Source of the DNA: Acinetobacter sp. MB5
GTDB taxonomy: Bacteria; Pseudomonadota; Gammaproteobacteria; Pseudomonadales; Moraxellaceae
Reading direction: 5' to 3'
Length of the DNA: 64,000 bases
Assembly (NCBI RefSeq): GCF_003261585.1
Contig: NZ_POVU01000007.1
Span: 62,001 to 126,000 of the forward strand
The position numbers were made by a program, and so were the translations under genes. The notes under the pieces are model-generated. The model worked only from the letters and a program-made list of their open reading frames with translations. It was not told the origin of the DNA and ran no database searches. Shown here piece after piece: positions 1-9,625 of this stretch (the stretch's first letter is position 1; each line of letters begins with the position of its first letter).

Positions 1-1
1 T

Positions 2-217
2 TATAAAAATAAATCACTGCGTGGTCTAACGATTGTTCGCGGCTTAAAAAATGTGGGGGGCAATGAATATGATAATGGTTCGATTCTAGACCCCAAAAAT
101 GGCAAAACTTATAGCTTAAAAGGTGAATTAATTAACGGTGGGAAACAGTTGAAAATTCGAGGTTACCTCGGTTTTTCTGTACTTGGGCGTAACCAGACGT
201 GGAATCGTGTCCACTAA
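2..217 (+). CDS. DUF2147 domain protein, C-terminal part (partial)
   Basis: An open frame enters from the left edge and ends at TAA 215-217, giving about 71 residues. The segment has the pattern of the DUF2147 family (PF09917): a GLKNVGGNEYDNGSILDP stretch, then GKTYSLKGEL and RGYLGFSVLGRNQTW near the end. DUF2147 proteins are small, usually exported and of unknown function. Any signal peptide would lie outside the window. A bidirectional hairpin terminator follows. The family call is good; no function can be given. Confidence 0.8.
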   Translation, partial: YKNKSLRGLTIVRGLKNVGGNEYDNGSILDPKNGKTYSLKGELINGGKQLKIRGYLGFSVLGRNQTWNRVH

Positions 218-237
218 AGATATGTTGTGATAAAAGC

Positions 238-262
238 AAAGCCTAGACTGTTCTAGGCTTTT
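238..262. terminator. Bidirectional intrinsic terminator
   Basis: An AGCCTAGA / TCTAGGCT stem with a four-base loop is flanked by an A-run on the left and a T-run on the right. It lies between the convergent DUF2147 gene and the ArsC-like gene and can serve both. Confidence 0.8.
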
Positions 263-268
263 TTATTT

Positions 269-616
269 TTAGGCTAAGTTGCGATATGCAGCTTCGTCAA
301 AGCCTACAATAAAGCCTTGAGTTGTCGCGAGCACAGGGCGCTTAATGAGGCTGGTATGCGTGGTTAAGGCTTCAATCAGATTATCTTCACTGGCAAGAGC
401 ATGCTGTTGTTCAGCTTCACTCAATTTACGCCAAGTAGTGCCTTTTTTATTGAGAATCAGGTCTTGCCCGCAGGTGTCAAGCCAATGCTTTACTGTTGTT
501 GCATCAATGCCTTGTTTTTTATAATCATGGAATTCATAGCTCAAGCCTAACTCGGTCAGGAGGTCAAAGGCTTTTTTCATGGAATTACAATTTTTGATGC
601 CGTAGATTTTCAGCAT
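269..616 (-). CDS. ArsC/Spx-family reductase (YffB-like)
   Basis: A protein of 115 residues if translation starts at the ATG giving MLKIYGIKNC. In-frame ATG 622 and GTG 625 lie just upstream; I chose the inner start because it matches the family N-terminus. It has a thioredoxin-like fold of the ArsC/Spx/YffB type: an N-terminal beta strand, then Cys10 in NCNSMKKA, a GTTWRKL motif and the IKRPV cis-proline loop near residue 90. Only one Cys sits at the active-site position, as in E. coli YffB, which is thought to be a glutathione-dependent thiol reductase. Arsenate reduction is not implied. It is convergent with the DUF2147 gene and shares the hairpin terminator. The family is certain; the substrate is unknown. 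Confidence 0.85.
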   Translation of the reverse strand: MLKIYGIKNCNSMKKAFDLLTELGLSYEFHDYKKQGIDATTVKHWLDTCGQDLILNKKGTTWRKLSEAEQQHALASEDNLIEALTTHTSLIKRPVLATTQGFIVGFDEAAYRNLA

Positions 617-967
617 ATTCATCACTCATCTATAGTTATGACGAATGAGCTTAACTAAAAAATATTTGTTCGGCTATGATTATCTTGAAAGGGAGAATGG
701 GTCTTCCAAATAGAGAAAACCCGCATTAGATCATCCTGATTATGCGGGTCTCATTTACAACGTCCGATGTCACATCCTTGAAAAACAACCTAAATAATTT
801 AGTTTGTTTTTACTTTCATCCTACGGCGTCCTATCCTTTTGCTGTCATCCTGACATGTCCCTGTGCCGTGCAACTATATTGCTACAAACTGATGTCAGAA
901 AAAAGCTATCTTGGCGACAAACGCTGTAAGCATTTTTTACTAGTTTTGTGAACATGTGTTCACAATT
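617..967. other. Intergenic region with one hairpin
   Basis: This is 351 bp without a convincing gene. An ACCCGCAT / ATGCGGGT inverted repeat with a 15-nt loop lies at 719-749. A 69-codon open frame on the plus strand (742-951) begins inside that hairpin, lacks a ribosome site and looks non-coding. The region should hold the promoter of the ArsC-like gene and the 3' end of the exonuclease III transcript. Confidence 0.6.
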
Positions 968-1789
968 TTAATTTAACTGATAATCAATAATGACTGGAGC
1001 ATGATCACTAAACCACTGATCTTTATACACCCATGCATTGATTGTGCGGGTTTTCCAGTCAGGTGAACAAGCTTGGTAGTCAATGCGCCAACCGACGTTT
1101 TTCGCACGTGCCTGTCCTCGGTTTGACCACCACGAGTAGAGTTCAGCTTCCTGACGAACCACACGGAAGGTATCGACATAGCCTAGCTCATCATAAATAT
1201 GATCAAGCCAAGCGCGTTCATGCGGTAGACATCCAGATGCTTTTTGATTACCTGACCAGTTTTTAATATCAATGCGCTTATGCACAATGTTGTAATCCCC
1301 ACACACAATGATCGATTTATTTTCATCGCGCCATTGTTTCAGGATTTTTTTATATTCATCTAAAAAGTGATCTTTGCGGGCTTGTGCTTCGTCACCTGAA
1401 GAGCCAGAAGGAAGGTACAGAGAAGCGATATGTACAGGTTGCTCTAAGCCTAAATCGAACTCGGCACAAATAAAACGCCCTTGTGAGTCTGCAAGTTCAA
1501 AGCCTAAGCCATCTTTCACCGAAATAAATGGCAGGCGGCTATAGATCGCCGTACCTGCATAGCCTGCACGCTCAGCAGGAAACAGATGCGTATGCCAGCC
1601 TTCAGGTCTAAATTTATCTGTCCATTGGGCATGGGTAATACGACTTTCCTGAATGCAGACCACATCGGCATCGGACTGTTCTAACCAGTCGAGTAGACCT
1701 TTGGTCACGGAAGAACGTAGTCCATTTACGTTAATTGAGACTACACGTAGAATTTTTGCCTCACTTGGATAGTGATCCTTTGGTATCAT
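968..1789 (-). CDS. xthA: Exodeoxyribonuclease III
   Basis: A protein of 273 residues of the endonuclease/exonuclease/phosphatase superfamily. It removes nucleotides 3' to 5' and cuts abasic sites in base excision repair. Visible catalytic motifs are [10 protein letters not shown] at the N-terminus, the metal-binding Glu in [20 protein letters not shown] in the middle, and the terminal [10 protein letters not shown] with the Asp-His pair. The start used is the ATG at 1789. A TTG at 1795 is better spaced from a GAGG and would add two residues. It is divergent from pyrE with under 40 bp between them, so the two promoters must overlap. The product is secure. Confidence 0.95.
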   Translation of the reverse strand: MIPKDHYPSEAKILRVVSINVNGLRSSVTKGLLDWLEQSDADVVCIQESRITHAQWTDKFRPEGWHTHLFPAERAGYAGTAIYSRLPFISVKDGLGFELADSQGRFICAEFDLGLEQPVHIASLYLPSGSSGDEAQARKDHFLDEYKKILKQWRDENKSIIVCGDYNIVHKRIDIKNWSGNQKASGCLPHERAWLDHIYDELGYVDTFRVVRQEAELYSWWSNRGQARAKNVGWRIDYQACSPDWKTRTINAWVYKDQWFSDHAPVIIDYQLN

Positions 1790-1827
1790 GCTCAAGTCTT
1801 ACCTCAATATCTGAATTTGGAGCTCTC

Positions 1828-2478
1828 ATGACAACGCCGTCTCAATTTAACCCACAGGCTTTTATTGACCTTGCTTTATCACGAGGTGTGCTGAAGTTTG
1901 GTGAGTTTACTTTAAAATCGGGTCGTGTTAGCCCTTATTTTTTTAATGCAGGTTTGTTAAATGATGGTGAAGCATTGTCATTGCTTGCGCAAGGCTATGC
2001 CGATCAATTGGTTCAATCTGACAATGTTGAAGTGATTTTTGGCCCTGCGTACAAAGGAATTCCTTTCGTTGCGGCAACAGCAGTGGCATTGTCGCAAGTT
2101 CATGGTAAAAGTGTACCTTGGGGTTTTAACCGTAAAGAAGCCAAAGATCATGGCGAAGGCGGTGTTTTAGTCGGTGCAGCAGTAGAAGGCAAAAAAGTCT
2201 GGATCATTGATGATGTGATTACTGCAGGTACTGCGATTCGTGAAGTCGTCACCATTTTGAAAAATGCGGGTGCAAGCATTGCGGGCGTGTTGGTGGCATT
2301 AGACCGTCAGGAACGTGGTCAAGGTGAATTGTCTGCGATTCAGGAAGTACAAAAAGAACTTGAGATTCCTGTACATGCCTTAATCACGATGAAAGATTTG
2401 ATGGATTATCTGGATGCGAAAGGCGAGAAAGAAGCTTTAGCGAATATGCAGGCGTACCGTGAGAAATACGGTATCTAA
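1828..2478 (+). CDS. pyrE: Orotate phosphoribosyltransferase
   Basis: A protein of 216 residues. It joins orotate to PRPP to make OMP, the fifth step of de novo pyrimidine synthesis. The PRPP-binding signature [13 protein letters not shown] is clear at about residues 130-143, and the N-terminal [14 protein letters not shown] is characteristic of the family. The start is the ATG at 1828. A longer in-frame extension to 1735 runs through the xthA start and is unlikely. No attenuator-like rph leader precedes it, unlike E. coli. An intrinsic terminator follows directly. Confidence 0.97.
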   Translation: MTTPSQFNPQAFIDLALSRGVLKFGEFTLKSGRVSPYFFNAGLLNDGEALSLLAQGYADQLVQSDNVEVIFGPAYKGIPFVAATAVALSQVHGKSVPWGFNRKEAKDHGEGGVLVGAAVEGKKVWIIDDVITAGTAIREVVTILKNAGASIAGVLVALDRQERGQGELSAIQEVQKELEIPVHALITMKDLMDYLDAKGEKEALANMQAYREKYGI

Positions 2479-2481
2479 TTC

Positions 2482-2510
2482 AAAAAGGGAGCATGTGCTC
2501 CCTTTTTTAC
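2482..2510 (+). terminator. Terminator of pyrE
   Basis: An AAAAAGGGAGC / GCTCCCTTTTTT stem with a short loop and T-run begins 4 bp after the pyrE stop. Confidence 0.85.
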
Positions 2511-2706
2511 GCGGAATCATTTAGTCAGATTTGGGGTAAATGATAAGAGTGTTATCCTCAAAATTTTATATCTCAATTTTTTTCAAATCATGGTGTTTGA
2601 AATTTAACTTAGCGCTATACAGGCTAAGCATTTCAGTGAAATTCAAGCATGAAAAGATTGACGTATAATTCATAAATTTTTCTTATAAAAATGAAAGGAA
2701 CGTTCA

Positions 2707-3522
2707 ATGCGAATTAATAAAGATACAACATTGTGTATGTCGCTTGCGAGCAAGCCAAGTAACTTTGGAACACGATTTCATAACTATCTTTATGAAGCGC
2801 TAGATTTAAATTTTTTATATAAAGCATTTGCTCCTCAAGATTTAGCGCAGGCCATCGCAGGAGTACGTGGATTACCTGTTCGTGGTTGTGCTATTTCAAT
2901 GCCTTATAAAGAAGCTGTGATTACTTTGGTTGATGAAATGGATGCGTCTGCCAAAGCCATTCAATCAGTCAATACCATTGTGAATACAGACGGTGTATTA
3001 AAAGCATATAACACTGACTTTATCGCAATTAGTAAAATTATTGAAAAATATGACATTTCACCTGCAACCAAGTTCGCATTAAAAGGAAGTGGTGGAATGG
3101 CAAAAGCGGTAGCATTTGCTTTAAAAAGCAAAGGTTTTTCAAATGGAATTATTGTTGCCAAAAATGAAACTTCAGGGCCTGAACTGGCTCAAAGCAGTGG
3201 CTATGCTTGGCAAAAAGAATTGGAAGATGCAGACGTTGAGTTGTTAATTAATGCGACACCTGTGGGTATGGCAGGCACAGCATTTGCAGATGATCTGGCA
3301 TTTTCAGAGCAGATGATTACTGCGGCAAATCTGATTTTCGATATCGTCGCATTGCCTGAAAATACACCTTTGATTCAGTTGGCTCAAACGCAAGGAAAAC
3401 CAACCATTCAAGGTTCCGAAGTCTTTGCATTGCAAGCTTTAGAGCAATTTTATTTATATACAGGCGTGTATCCAAGCCAAGAGATATTTAATGCAGCAGC
3501 TAAATTTTCCAGAGCAGGTTGA
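2707..3522 (+). CDS. Shikimate dehydrogenase-like protein (SDH-L, HI0607 type)
   Basis: A protein of 271 residues resembling Haemophilus HI0607, the type member of the SdhL branch, rather than AroE. The N-terminal substrate region reads LCMSLASKPSNFGTRFHNYL instead of the usual AroE HSLSP pattern. The catalytic Lys in MPYKE (about residue 68) and the Asp in YNTDF are kept, and a Rossmann GSGGMAKAVAFAL lies near residue 127. HI0607-type enzymes turn over shikimate far more slowly than AroE, so the real substrate is open. AAAGGAAC before ATG 2707 is a good ribosome site. It stands as a single gene and converges with the DUF3565 gene. Confidence 0.85.
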   Translation: MRINKDTTLCMSLASKPSNFGTRFHNYLYEALDLNFLYKAFAPQDLAQAIAGVRGLPVRGCAISMPYKEAVITLVDEMDASAKAIQSVNTIVNTDGVLKAYNTDFIAISKIIEKYDISPATKFALKGSGGMAKAVAFALKSKGFSNGIIVAKNETSGPELAQSSGYAWQKELEDADVELLINATPVGMAGTAFADDLAFSEQMITAANLIFDIVALPENTPLIQLAQTQGKPTIQGSEVFALQALEQFYLYTGVYPSQEIFNAAAKFSRAG

Positions 3523-3538
3523 TGGAAATCTAAATATT

Positions 3539-3745
3539 TCACTTTTTATTGAGAGAATCTGGTTCATCGCATTTTAAACAGTTGAGATACATCCCTAATT
3601 TTTCTTGACGCCCTTGCTTAGTCATGACCCAAGGGCGGTTTTGCCAAGGTGGGGTATGCCTGACATGTTGCGTATGCCCACAGGCCAAATCAGCAACCCA
3701 GTGCTGTTCTTCATCCAGATGAAACCCAATAATTGCCTGTTGCAT
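3539..3745 (-). CDS. DUF3565 domain protein
   Basis: A small protein of 68 residues from the ATG at 3745, which has a GGAG five to six bases upstream; an ATG at 3760 would add five residues. It carries ADLACGHTQHVRH and a later CLKC, so a Cys/His metal site is likely. The core HxPPWQNRPWV is typical of DUF3565. The family has no established function. It lies tail to tail with the shikimate-dehydrogenase-like gene, 16 bp apart. Confidence 0.8.
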   Translation of the reverse strand: MQQAIIGFHLDEEQHWVADLACGHTQHVRHTPPWQNRPWVMTKQGRQEKLGMYLNCLKCDEPDSLNKK

Positions 3746-3862
3746 TACATCTCCAATCATTTTGTTGTAAAGAATACGTCACGCTTTACTGAAATTCAGA
3801 AAAAGACAGTCACAATCTCCGTTATACTTTTTCTCATTAGAAAATAGTTAGAGTAAAAAATC

Positions 3863-4801
3863 ATGCGCGTACTGGTTGTGATGGATCCCATTGAAAATGT
3901 CAATCTGAAAAAAGATTCCACGATGGCCATGCTTTGGACAGCGAGTCGTCGTGGGCATGAATTGGGATATGCTTTACAACAAGATTTGTATATCGATCAG
4001 GGAAAAGCATTTGGTCTCATTTCACCACTGAAAGTATTTGAAGATTATCAGCATTATTACGAGTTGGGTGAAAAGCAGAAGCAATCACTGGCAGATTACG
4101 ATGTCATCTTGATGCGTAAAGATCCGCCATTTGATATGAACTTTGTCTATACCACGTATATTTTGGAACAGGCAGAGCGTGAAGGTGCATGGATCATTAA
4201 CAAACCACAGTCGCTCCGTGATTGTAATGAAAAACTGTTTGCAACCCAGTTTCCAGAGCTTCAAGTGCCAACTTTGGTGACATCACAAGAAAGCTTGATG
4301 CGCGAATTTATTGTTGAGCATGGTGATGTGATCGTTAAACCGCTTGATGGTATGGGTGGAATGGGAATTTTTCGTTTATTCCAAGATGGCGTCAATATTG
4401 GTTCGACGCTTGAAATTCTGACTCAGAATGGTCAGCAACCGATTATGGCACAGCGCTATATCCCTGAAATTGTCGAAGGGGATAAACGTATTTTAATGGT
4501 CAATGGTGAACCTATTCCATATTGCTTGGCACGTATTCCACAAAATGGAGAAGTCCGTGGCAACTTGGCTGCGGGTGGCTTAGGTCAAGCTCGTCCATTA
4601 ACTGAGAACGACAAACGTATCGCTGAAAAGGTAGGGCCATTCTTGCGTGAAAAAGGTCTGATCTTTGTCGGTTTAGATGTGATTGGTAATTATGTCACTG
4701 AGATCAATGTGACTAGTCCAACCTGTATTCGTGAAATTGATGCACAGTTTGGAACATCGATTGCCGATACCTTGTTTGATGTGTTAGAAAAAGGCCGTTA
4801 A
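3863..4801 (+). CDS. gshB: Glutathione synthetase
   Basis: A protein of 312 residues with the prokaryotic GshB N-terminal domain (residues 1-120, including LMRKDPPFDM) and an ATP-grasp domain. It adds glycine to gamma-glutamylcysteine using ATP. The ATP-grasp glycine loop reads VKPLDGMGGMGIFR, followed by GDKRILMVNGEPI and the metal-binding VTEINVTSPTCIREID near the C-terminus. Its length matches the E. coli enzyme (about 315). The phytanoyl-CoA dioxygenase homologue starts 20 bp downstream, so the two may be cotranscribed. No gshA lies nearby. Confidence 0.96.
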   Translation: MRVLVVMDPIENVNLKKDSTMAMLWTASRRGHELGYALQQDLYIDQGKAFGLISPLKVFEDYQHYYELGEKQKQSLADYDVILMRKDPPFDMNFVYTTYILEQAEREGAWIINKPQSLRDCNEKLFATQFPELQVPTLVTSQESLMREFIVEHGDVIVKPLDGMGGMGIFRLFQDGVNIGSTLEILTQNGQQPIMAQRYIPEIVEGDKRILMVNGEPIPYCLARIPQNGEVRGNLAAGGLGQARPLTENDKRIAEKVGPFLREKGLIFVGLDVIGNYVTEINVTSPTCIREIDAQFGTSIADTLFDVLEKGR

Positions 4802-4821
4802 TTTATTGCCTAACTTTATCC

Positions 4822-5931
4822 ATGAAAAAAATTAAAAAATTCTTACAACAAGAGCGTACACAACGTGCGCTCAATGAATTTAAGCAGTTACTGCAACAGC
4901 ATCCAAAACAAACCTTGTTTGATAGCATGACATTATTTACATCTGCCAAATCTTTTGAAAAAAATAGTCTGCTTGGCAATCCTGTATTCAATGAACTTGG
5001 CCTACACCGTTATCGAGTCAAAAAAGCAGCCGAAATGGCTACAAAACGCCGTGAAAAATTGGCAGTTCATCTTGAGACTGAAGATGTTGCACAGTTTGAG
5101 CAAAATGGCTTTATTCTCAAAGAAAATTTTTTAGATGATGCCCAGTTTCAGGCGTTAAAAGCTGAGTTATTGGCAACACCATTACAAACACGAGAAACCT
5201 TGCAAGGTGATACGGTGACGCGCCGTATGGCACTCGATCAACAGGCTTTAAAACAATTACCTGTGACTACTCAATTATTGGCAAGTTCAAACTGGCAAAA
5301 TTTATTGAACTATGTGGGTAGCTTTAAAGTCCAACCTGTCTATTATTTACAGATGATTTTTTCCCATGTTCGTGATGCACGTCCTGATCCTCAGACCAAC
5401 TTGCATAGTGATACTTTTCATCCGAGTGTTAAGGCTTGGCTATTTTTAGAAGATGTTGCAGAGGATGAAGGTCCTTTTGTATATGTGCCAGGTTCACATC
5501 GCGTGACTGAACAGCGTCTTGCGTGGGAGTATCAAAAATCTCTTAGCATTCATGCAAAGACTGAGGCAATGACGCGTCGAGGTTCCTTTCGGGTTCAGCA
5601 AGATGAACTGACAGGTTTAGGATATGCTGAGCCGAAAGCCTTTGCTGTGAAAGCCAATACTTTGGTGGTTGCGGATACCTATGGCTTTCACGCACGAGGT
5701 CAGAGTATTCACCCATCAACGCGCATTGAGCTTTGGGCCTATGCACGCCGTAATCCATTCCTCCCTTGGACGGGTTTTGACCCAGTGGCTTTACCCGTGA
5801 TTAAGCATCGGTTGATTCCTTTATACTGGTGGGGGCTCGACTATTTAGAGGAAAAATTCCAGCAAAAAAGCCCTTGGCGTGATATTGGGAAAAAATCTGC
5901 AACAGACCCTGTAGTGGTTCGAAAAAAATAA
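4822..5931 (+). CDS. Phytanoyl-CoA dioxygenase (PhyH) family protein
   Basis: A protein of 369 residues. The PhyH-type Fe(II)/2-oxoglutarate dioxygenase domain covers about 90-330: an N-terminal FEQNGFILKENFLDD, the iron-binding HSD in LHSDTFHP, the GPFVYVPGSHR strand, and the distal His in YGFHARGQS followed by the 2-oxoglutarate Arg in RIELW. The first 90 residues are helical, rich in Lys and Gln, and not part of the usual domain. The substrate is unknown. It follows gshB by 20 bp, which may only mean a shared transcript. No signal peptide is visible. Confidence 0.85.
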   Translation: MKKIKKFLQQERTQRALNEFKQLLQQHPKQTLFDSMTLFTSAKSFEKNSLLGNPVFNELGLHRYRVKKAAEMATKRREKLAVHLETEDVAQFEQNGFILKENFLDDAQFQALKAELLATPLQTRETLQGDTVTRRMALDQQALKQLPVTTQLLASSNWQNLLNYVGSFKVQPVYYLQMIFSHVRDARPDPQTNLHSDTFHPSVKAWLFLEDVAEDEGPFVYVPGSHRVTEQRLAWEYQKSLSIHAKTEAMTRRGSFRVQQDELTGLGYAEPKAFAVKANTLVVADTYGFHARGQSIHPSTRIELWAYARRNPFLPWTGFDPVALPVIKHRLIPLYWWGLDYLEEKFQQKSPWRDIGKKSATDPVVVRKK

Positions 5932-6093
5932 CTTGTGTGATGATTCGACAACTAATGTTGTAGAACAAGATCAGCATCACTTTAATTAATCAATATTTGT
6001 TTAAATGACGTGAAAATCATTCACGCCAATATGACTTTATGATTAAAATAAGCCTAGAAATTTATGTAACTTGCACAGCCGAAGTATTTGACA

Positions 6094-7191
6094 GTGACCA
6101 ATTCTCAATCACAAAAATCTAAACACATTATGATGATGGCTGCGGGTACGGGTGGACATGTTTTCCCAGCATTAGCCGTCGCAAAACTATTACAAGAACA
6201 AGGTCATCAGGTGTCATGGTTGGCGACGCCTGCAGGCATGGAAAACCGTTTATTGAAAGACCAAAACATTCCGATGTATCAGATTGATATACAGGGTGTT
6301 CGCGGTAATGGATTGCTACGCAAATTGGTAGCTCCTTTTAAAATTTTGGGGGCAACACTGGCTGCAATGCGTTTTATGAAACAACAGAAGGTGGATGTAG
6401 TTGCGGGCTTTGGCGGTTATGTAGCAGGGCCAGGTGGTTTGGCTGCTCGTGCATTGGGTATTCCTGTACTGATTCATGAACAAAATGCAGTTGCAGGTTT
6501 TACCAACATACAGTTGTCACGAGTCGCGAGTAAAATTTGTCAGGCATTTCCAAATACCTTTCCTGCTTCAGATAAAGTGGTCACAACGGGAAATCCTGTC
6601 CGTAAAGAAATTACAGATACCTTAACCCCGAAGTGGCGTTATCAGACCCGTGAGCAAGAGCAGTTACCACTGAATATTTTAGTAGTGGGTGGTTCATTGG
6701 GGGCGCAGGCACTCAATGAAAAATTACCTGAGGCTTTCAAACAGTTGAATGTACCGTTGCATATTACCCATCAGTGTGGTCAAAAGCAGCTTGCTGAAAC
6801 CCAAACCCGTTATGCCAATGCACCTGAACAGTTAAAAGTTCAAGTCGTTCCATTTATTGAGGATATGGCAAAAGCATATAGTGATGCTGACCTGATTATC
6901 TGCCGAGCAGGTGCTCTAACCGTTACGGAAGTGGCAACCGCAGGCGTGGCAGCCGTCTTTATTCCATTGCCAAGTGCAGTCGATGATCATCAAACCGCAA
7001 ATGCACGTTTCCTTGAGGGTGTCGGTGCGGCAAAAATCTGTCCACAAAGCACCATGACCTCTGAAAGCTTACAACAGTTATTGACGCCACTGATGAACCG
7101 TCAGCTTTTGTCTGAAATGGCGATTAAAGCCCGTCAACACGCACAACCAGAAGCCACCCAACATGTGGTGGACTTAATCCAAGCATTATAG
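6094..7191 (+). CDS. murG: UDP-N-acetylglucosamine-lipid II transferase
   Basis: A protein of 365 residues from a GTG start at 6094; a TTG two codons upstream (6088) is also in frame. It is a GT28 enzyme that adds GlcNAc to lipid I on the inner face of the cytoplasmic membrane, making lipid II. Motifs seen are AAGTGGHVFPAL at the N-terminus, HEQNAVAGFTN, GGSLGAQALNE at the start of the C-terminal domain, and RAGALTVTEVA for UDP-GlcNAc binding. It heads a run of same-strand division genes. Upstream genes are unrelated, so mraY, murD and ftsW are not contiguous here. Confidence 0.95.
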   Translation: MTNSQSQKSKHIMMMAAGTGGHVFPALAVAKLLQEQGHQVSWLATPAGMENRLLKDQNIPMYQIDIQGVRGNGLLRKLVAPFKILGATLAAMRFMKQQKVDVVAGFGGYVAGPGGLAARALGIPVLIHEQNAVAGFTNIQLSRVASKICQAFPNTFPASDKVVTTGNPVRKEITDTLTPKWRYQTREQEQLPLNILVVGGSLGAQALNEKLPEAFKQLNVPLHITHQCGQKQLAETQTRYANAPEQLKVQVVPFIEDMAKAYSDADLIICRAGALTVTEVATAGVAAVFIPLPSAVDDHQTANARFLEGVGAAKICPQSTMTSESLQQLLTPLMNRQLLSEMAIKARQHAQPEATQHVVDLIQAL

Positions 7192-7203
7192 TTAGAGCAT
7201 CGT

Positions 7204-8652
7204 ATGTCATCGACAACCCCAGTAGATCAAGTCAACAAACTTATCAAAGTGCCTGAAATGCGCCGTATCAAACACATTCATTTTGTGGGAATTGGTGGGG
7301 CAGGGATGTGCGGTATTGCCGAAGTCTTAAAAAACCAAGGTTACTGTGTTTCTGGTTCAGATATTAAAGCCTCAAAAACGACAGCACAGCTCGAAGCGAA
7401 AGGTATTCAGGTTTATATCGGACATGCAGCTGAAAACGTGCTGGGTGCCAATGTTCTCGTGGTATCGACAGCAATCGATCATGAGAATCCTGAAGTGAAA
7501 GCAGCATTGGAACAGCGTATCCCAGTGGTTCGCCGCGCAGAAATGCTAGGTGAATTGATGCGCTATCGCCACGGGATTGCGGTTGCAGGTACACATGGTA
7601 AAACCACAACCACCAGTTTACTGACCACCATGTTGGCAGAAGAAAACCTTGATCCAACTTATGTGATTGGTGGTTTACTCAACCGTACAGGCGTGAATGC
7701 TGCACTAGGTGCGAGTCGTTATATTGTGGCGGAAGCCGATGAGTCTGATGCGTCATTCTTATTTTTACAGCCAATGGCTGCGATTATTACCAATGTCGAT
7801 GCTGACCACATGGACACTTACGAAGGTAGTTTTGATAAGTTAAAAGACACCTTTGTTGAGTTTATTCACCGTTTACCATTCTATGGTTTGGCTGTGGTGT
7901 GTGGTGATGATGCCAATGTCCGTGAAATCATGCCGCGTTTTGGCCGTCCAACGCTGACCTATGGTTTTAAAGAAGATAACGACATTCGTGCAGTTGAAGT
8001 TGAACAAGACGGTATGCGTTCACACTTTACCGTTTTGCGTAAAAACCGCGAGCCGTTACGCGTGACCATCAATCAGCCTGGTCTACATAACATTTTAAAT
8101 GCTTTGGCTGCGATTGGTGTTGCGACCGATGAAGGTGTTTCTGATGCGGCAATTTGTCGTGCCTTGGAAGGCTTTAGCGGTGTTGGTCGTCGTTTCCAAG
8201 TCCAAGGCGAGTATGCGCTGGGCGATGGTAATGTAAAACTGGTGGATGACTATGGTCACCATCCCAAAGAAGTTGAAGCCACCATTAAAGCCGCACGCCA
8301 AAGTCATCCAGATCGCCGTTTGGTGATGCTGTTCCAACCGCACCGCTTTAGCCGTACACGCGATTGTTTTGATGATTTTGTCGATGTTTTATCGCAAGTC
8401 GATCAATTACTGTTACTTGAAGTTTACCCAGCAGGCGAAAAACCGATTGTGGGTGCAGATAGTCGCTCACTCGCACGCAGTATTCGCTTACGTGGTGAAG
8501 TTGAACCGATCTTGATTGATCCAGTCGAAGGTAGCCTCGAAAATGTCATTCAAAAAGTGTTACAACCAAATGACTTGTTATTAACACAAGGTGCGGGTAA
8601 CGTGGGTGCAATTTCGGTTGAGTTAGCGCAAAAACGCTTATTTATAAAATAA
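7204..8652 (+). CDS. murC: UDP-N-acetylmuramate-L-alanine ligase
   Basis: A protein of 482 residues. It attaches L-alanine to UDP-MurNAc, the first amino-acid addition of peptidoglycan synthesis in the cytoplasm. Domains: an N-terminal Rossmann fold with [16 protein letters not shown] (residues 25-40), a central ATPase with the P-loop [12 protein letters not shown], and a C-terminal domain with [14 protein letters not shown]. It starts 12 bp after murG with a weak AGAG ribosome site, which suggests coupling. Confidence 0.97.
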   Translation: MSSTTPVDQVNKLIKVPEMRRIKHIHFVGIGGAGMCGIAEVLKNQGYCVSGSDIKASKTTAQLEAKGIQVYIGHAAENVLGANVLVVSTAIDHENPEVKAALEQRIPVVRRAEMLGELMRYRHGIAVAGTHGKTTTTSLLTTMLAEENLDPTYVIGGLLNRTGVNAALGASRYIVAEADESDASFLFLQPMAAIITNVDADHMDTYEGSFDKLKDTFVEFIHRLPFYGLAVVCGDDANVREIMPRFGRPTLTYGFKEDNDIRAVEVEQDGMRSHFTVLRKNREPLRVTINQPGLHNILNALAAIGVATDEGVSDAAICRALEGFSGVGRRFQVQGEYALGDGNVKLVDDYGHHPKEVEATIKAARQSHPDRRLVMLFQPHRFSRTRDCFDDFVDVLSQVDQLLLLEVYPAGEKPIVGADSRSLARSIRLRGEVEPILIDPVEGSLENVIQKVLQPNDLLLTQGAGNVGAISVELAQKRLFIK

Positions 8653-8692
8653 TCCCGTTTGGGTGATTTGCTTAGATTCAAGGATAAAAAAC

Positions 8693-9622
8693 GTGTCAGA
8701 TGCTTCAAAATTCGGCAAGGTTGCAGTGTTATTGGGTGGACGTTCAGCAGAGCGTGAAGTTTCCTTAGATAGTGGTCGAGCAGTTCTTGAGGCATTGTTG
8801 CGTTCAGGTGTCAATGCAGAAGCATTTGATCCACAAGAGCGTAGCGTGACTGAACTGGTTGGCTATGACCGCGCATTTATTGTGTTACATGGTCGTGGTG
8901 GTGAAGATGGTCAGATTCAGGGTGTTCTTGAATGGCTGAATATTCCATATACAGGTACGGGCGTACAAGGCTCTGCCATTGGTATGGATAAAGTTAAAAC
9001 CAAGCAAGTTTGGCAGGGTTCGGATTTGCCAACGGCACCATATCGCATCATTAGCAAAGAGACTGATTTAAATGAAGTCGTTGCAAGTTTAGGTTTACCT
9101 TTAATCATCAAGCCTGTGCATGAAGGCTCTAGCGTTGGCATGAGTAAAGTCGAAAAAGCTGAAGACCTTGCTGCTGCAATTGCGAAAGCAACTCAGCATG
9201 ATGCTGTGGTTATGGCTGAAAAATGGATTACGGGGCGCGAGTTTACGATTTCATTTCTAAATGGACAGCCATTACCTGTGATTCGTTTGCAGCCACCTGC
9301 AGATGTTGCTTTTTATGATTATGAAGCAAAATATCAGCGCAATGATGTGCAGTATGGTATTCCTTGTGGTTTGAGTGAGTCAGATGAGCAGCGTTTACAA
9401 GCGCTGTGCCTGCGTGCTTTCCAAGCAGTAGGTGCAAGTGGCTGGGGGCGCATTGATGCCATGCAAGATGAAAGCAATAATTTCTGGTTGCTTGAAGTCA
9501 ATACAGTTCCAGGCATGACCAGTCATTCTCTTGTCCCTAAGGCTGCAAAAGCGGTTGGGTATGACTTTGACAGCTTGTGTCTTTCGATCCTAGAACAAAC
9601 GCTCACGGATGTGGCTCACTAA
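8693..9622 (+). CDS. ddlB: D-alanine-D-alanine ligase
   Basis: A protein of 309 residues from the GTG at 8693, which has AAGGA eight bases upstream. An in-frame GTG at 8663 would add ten residues without a ribosome site and is less likely. It makes D-Ala-D-Ala for the pentapeptide. The ATP-grasp features are KPVHEGSSVGMSKVE, GREFTISFLNG, GRIDAMQDE and the final EVNTVPGMTSHSLVP. It lies within the division block between murC and ftsQ, as in E. coli. It carries no sign of a depsipeptide ligase. Confidence 0.96.
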   Translation: MSDASKFGKVAVLLGGRSAEREVSLDSGRAVLEALLRSGVNAEAFDPQERSVTELVGYDRAFIVLHGRGGEDGQIQGVLEWLNIPYTGTGVQGSAIGMDKVKTKQVWQGSDLPTAPYRIISKETDLNEVVASLGLPLIIKPVHEGSSVGMSKVEKAEDLAAAIAKATQHDAVVMAEKWITGREFTISFLNGQPLPVIRLQPPADVAFYDYEAKYQRNDVQYGIPCGLSESDEQRLQALCLRAFQAVGASGWGRIDAMQDESNNFWLLEVNTVPGMTSHSLVPKAAKAVGYDFDSLCLSILEQTLTDVAH

Positions 9623-9625
9623 TTT

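Noticed and set aside
742..951. 69-codon open frame on the plus strand
   Set aside because: It starts inside a hairpin, lacks a ribosome site, and its Cys/Phe-rich translation looks like non-coding DNA.
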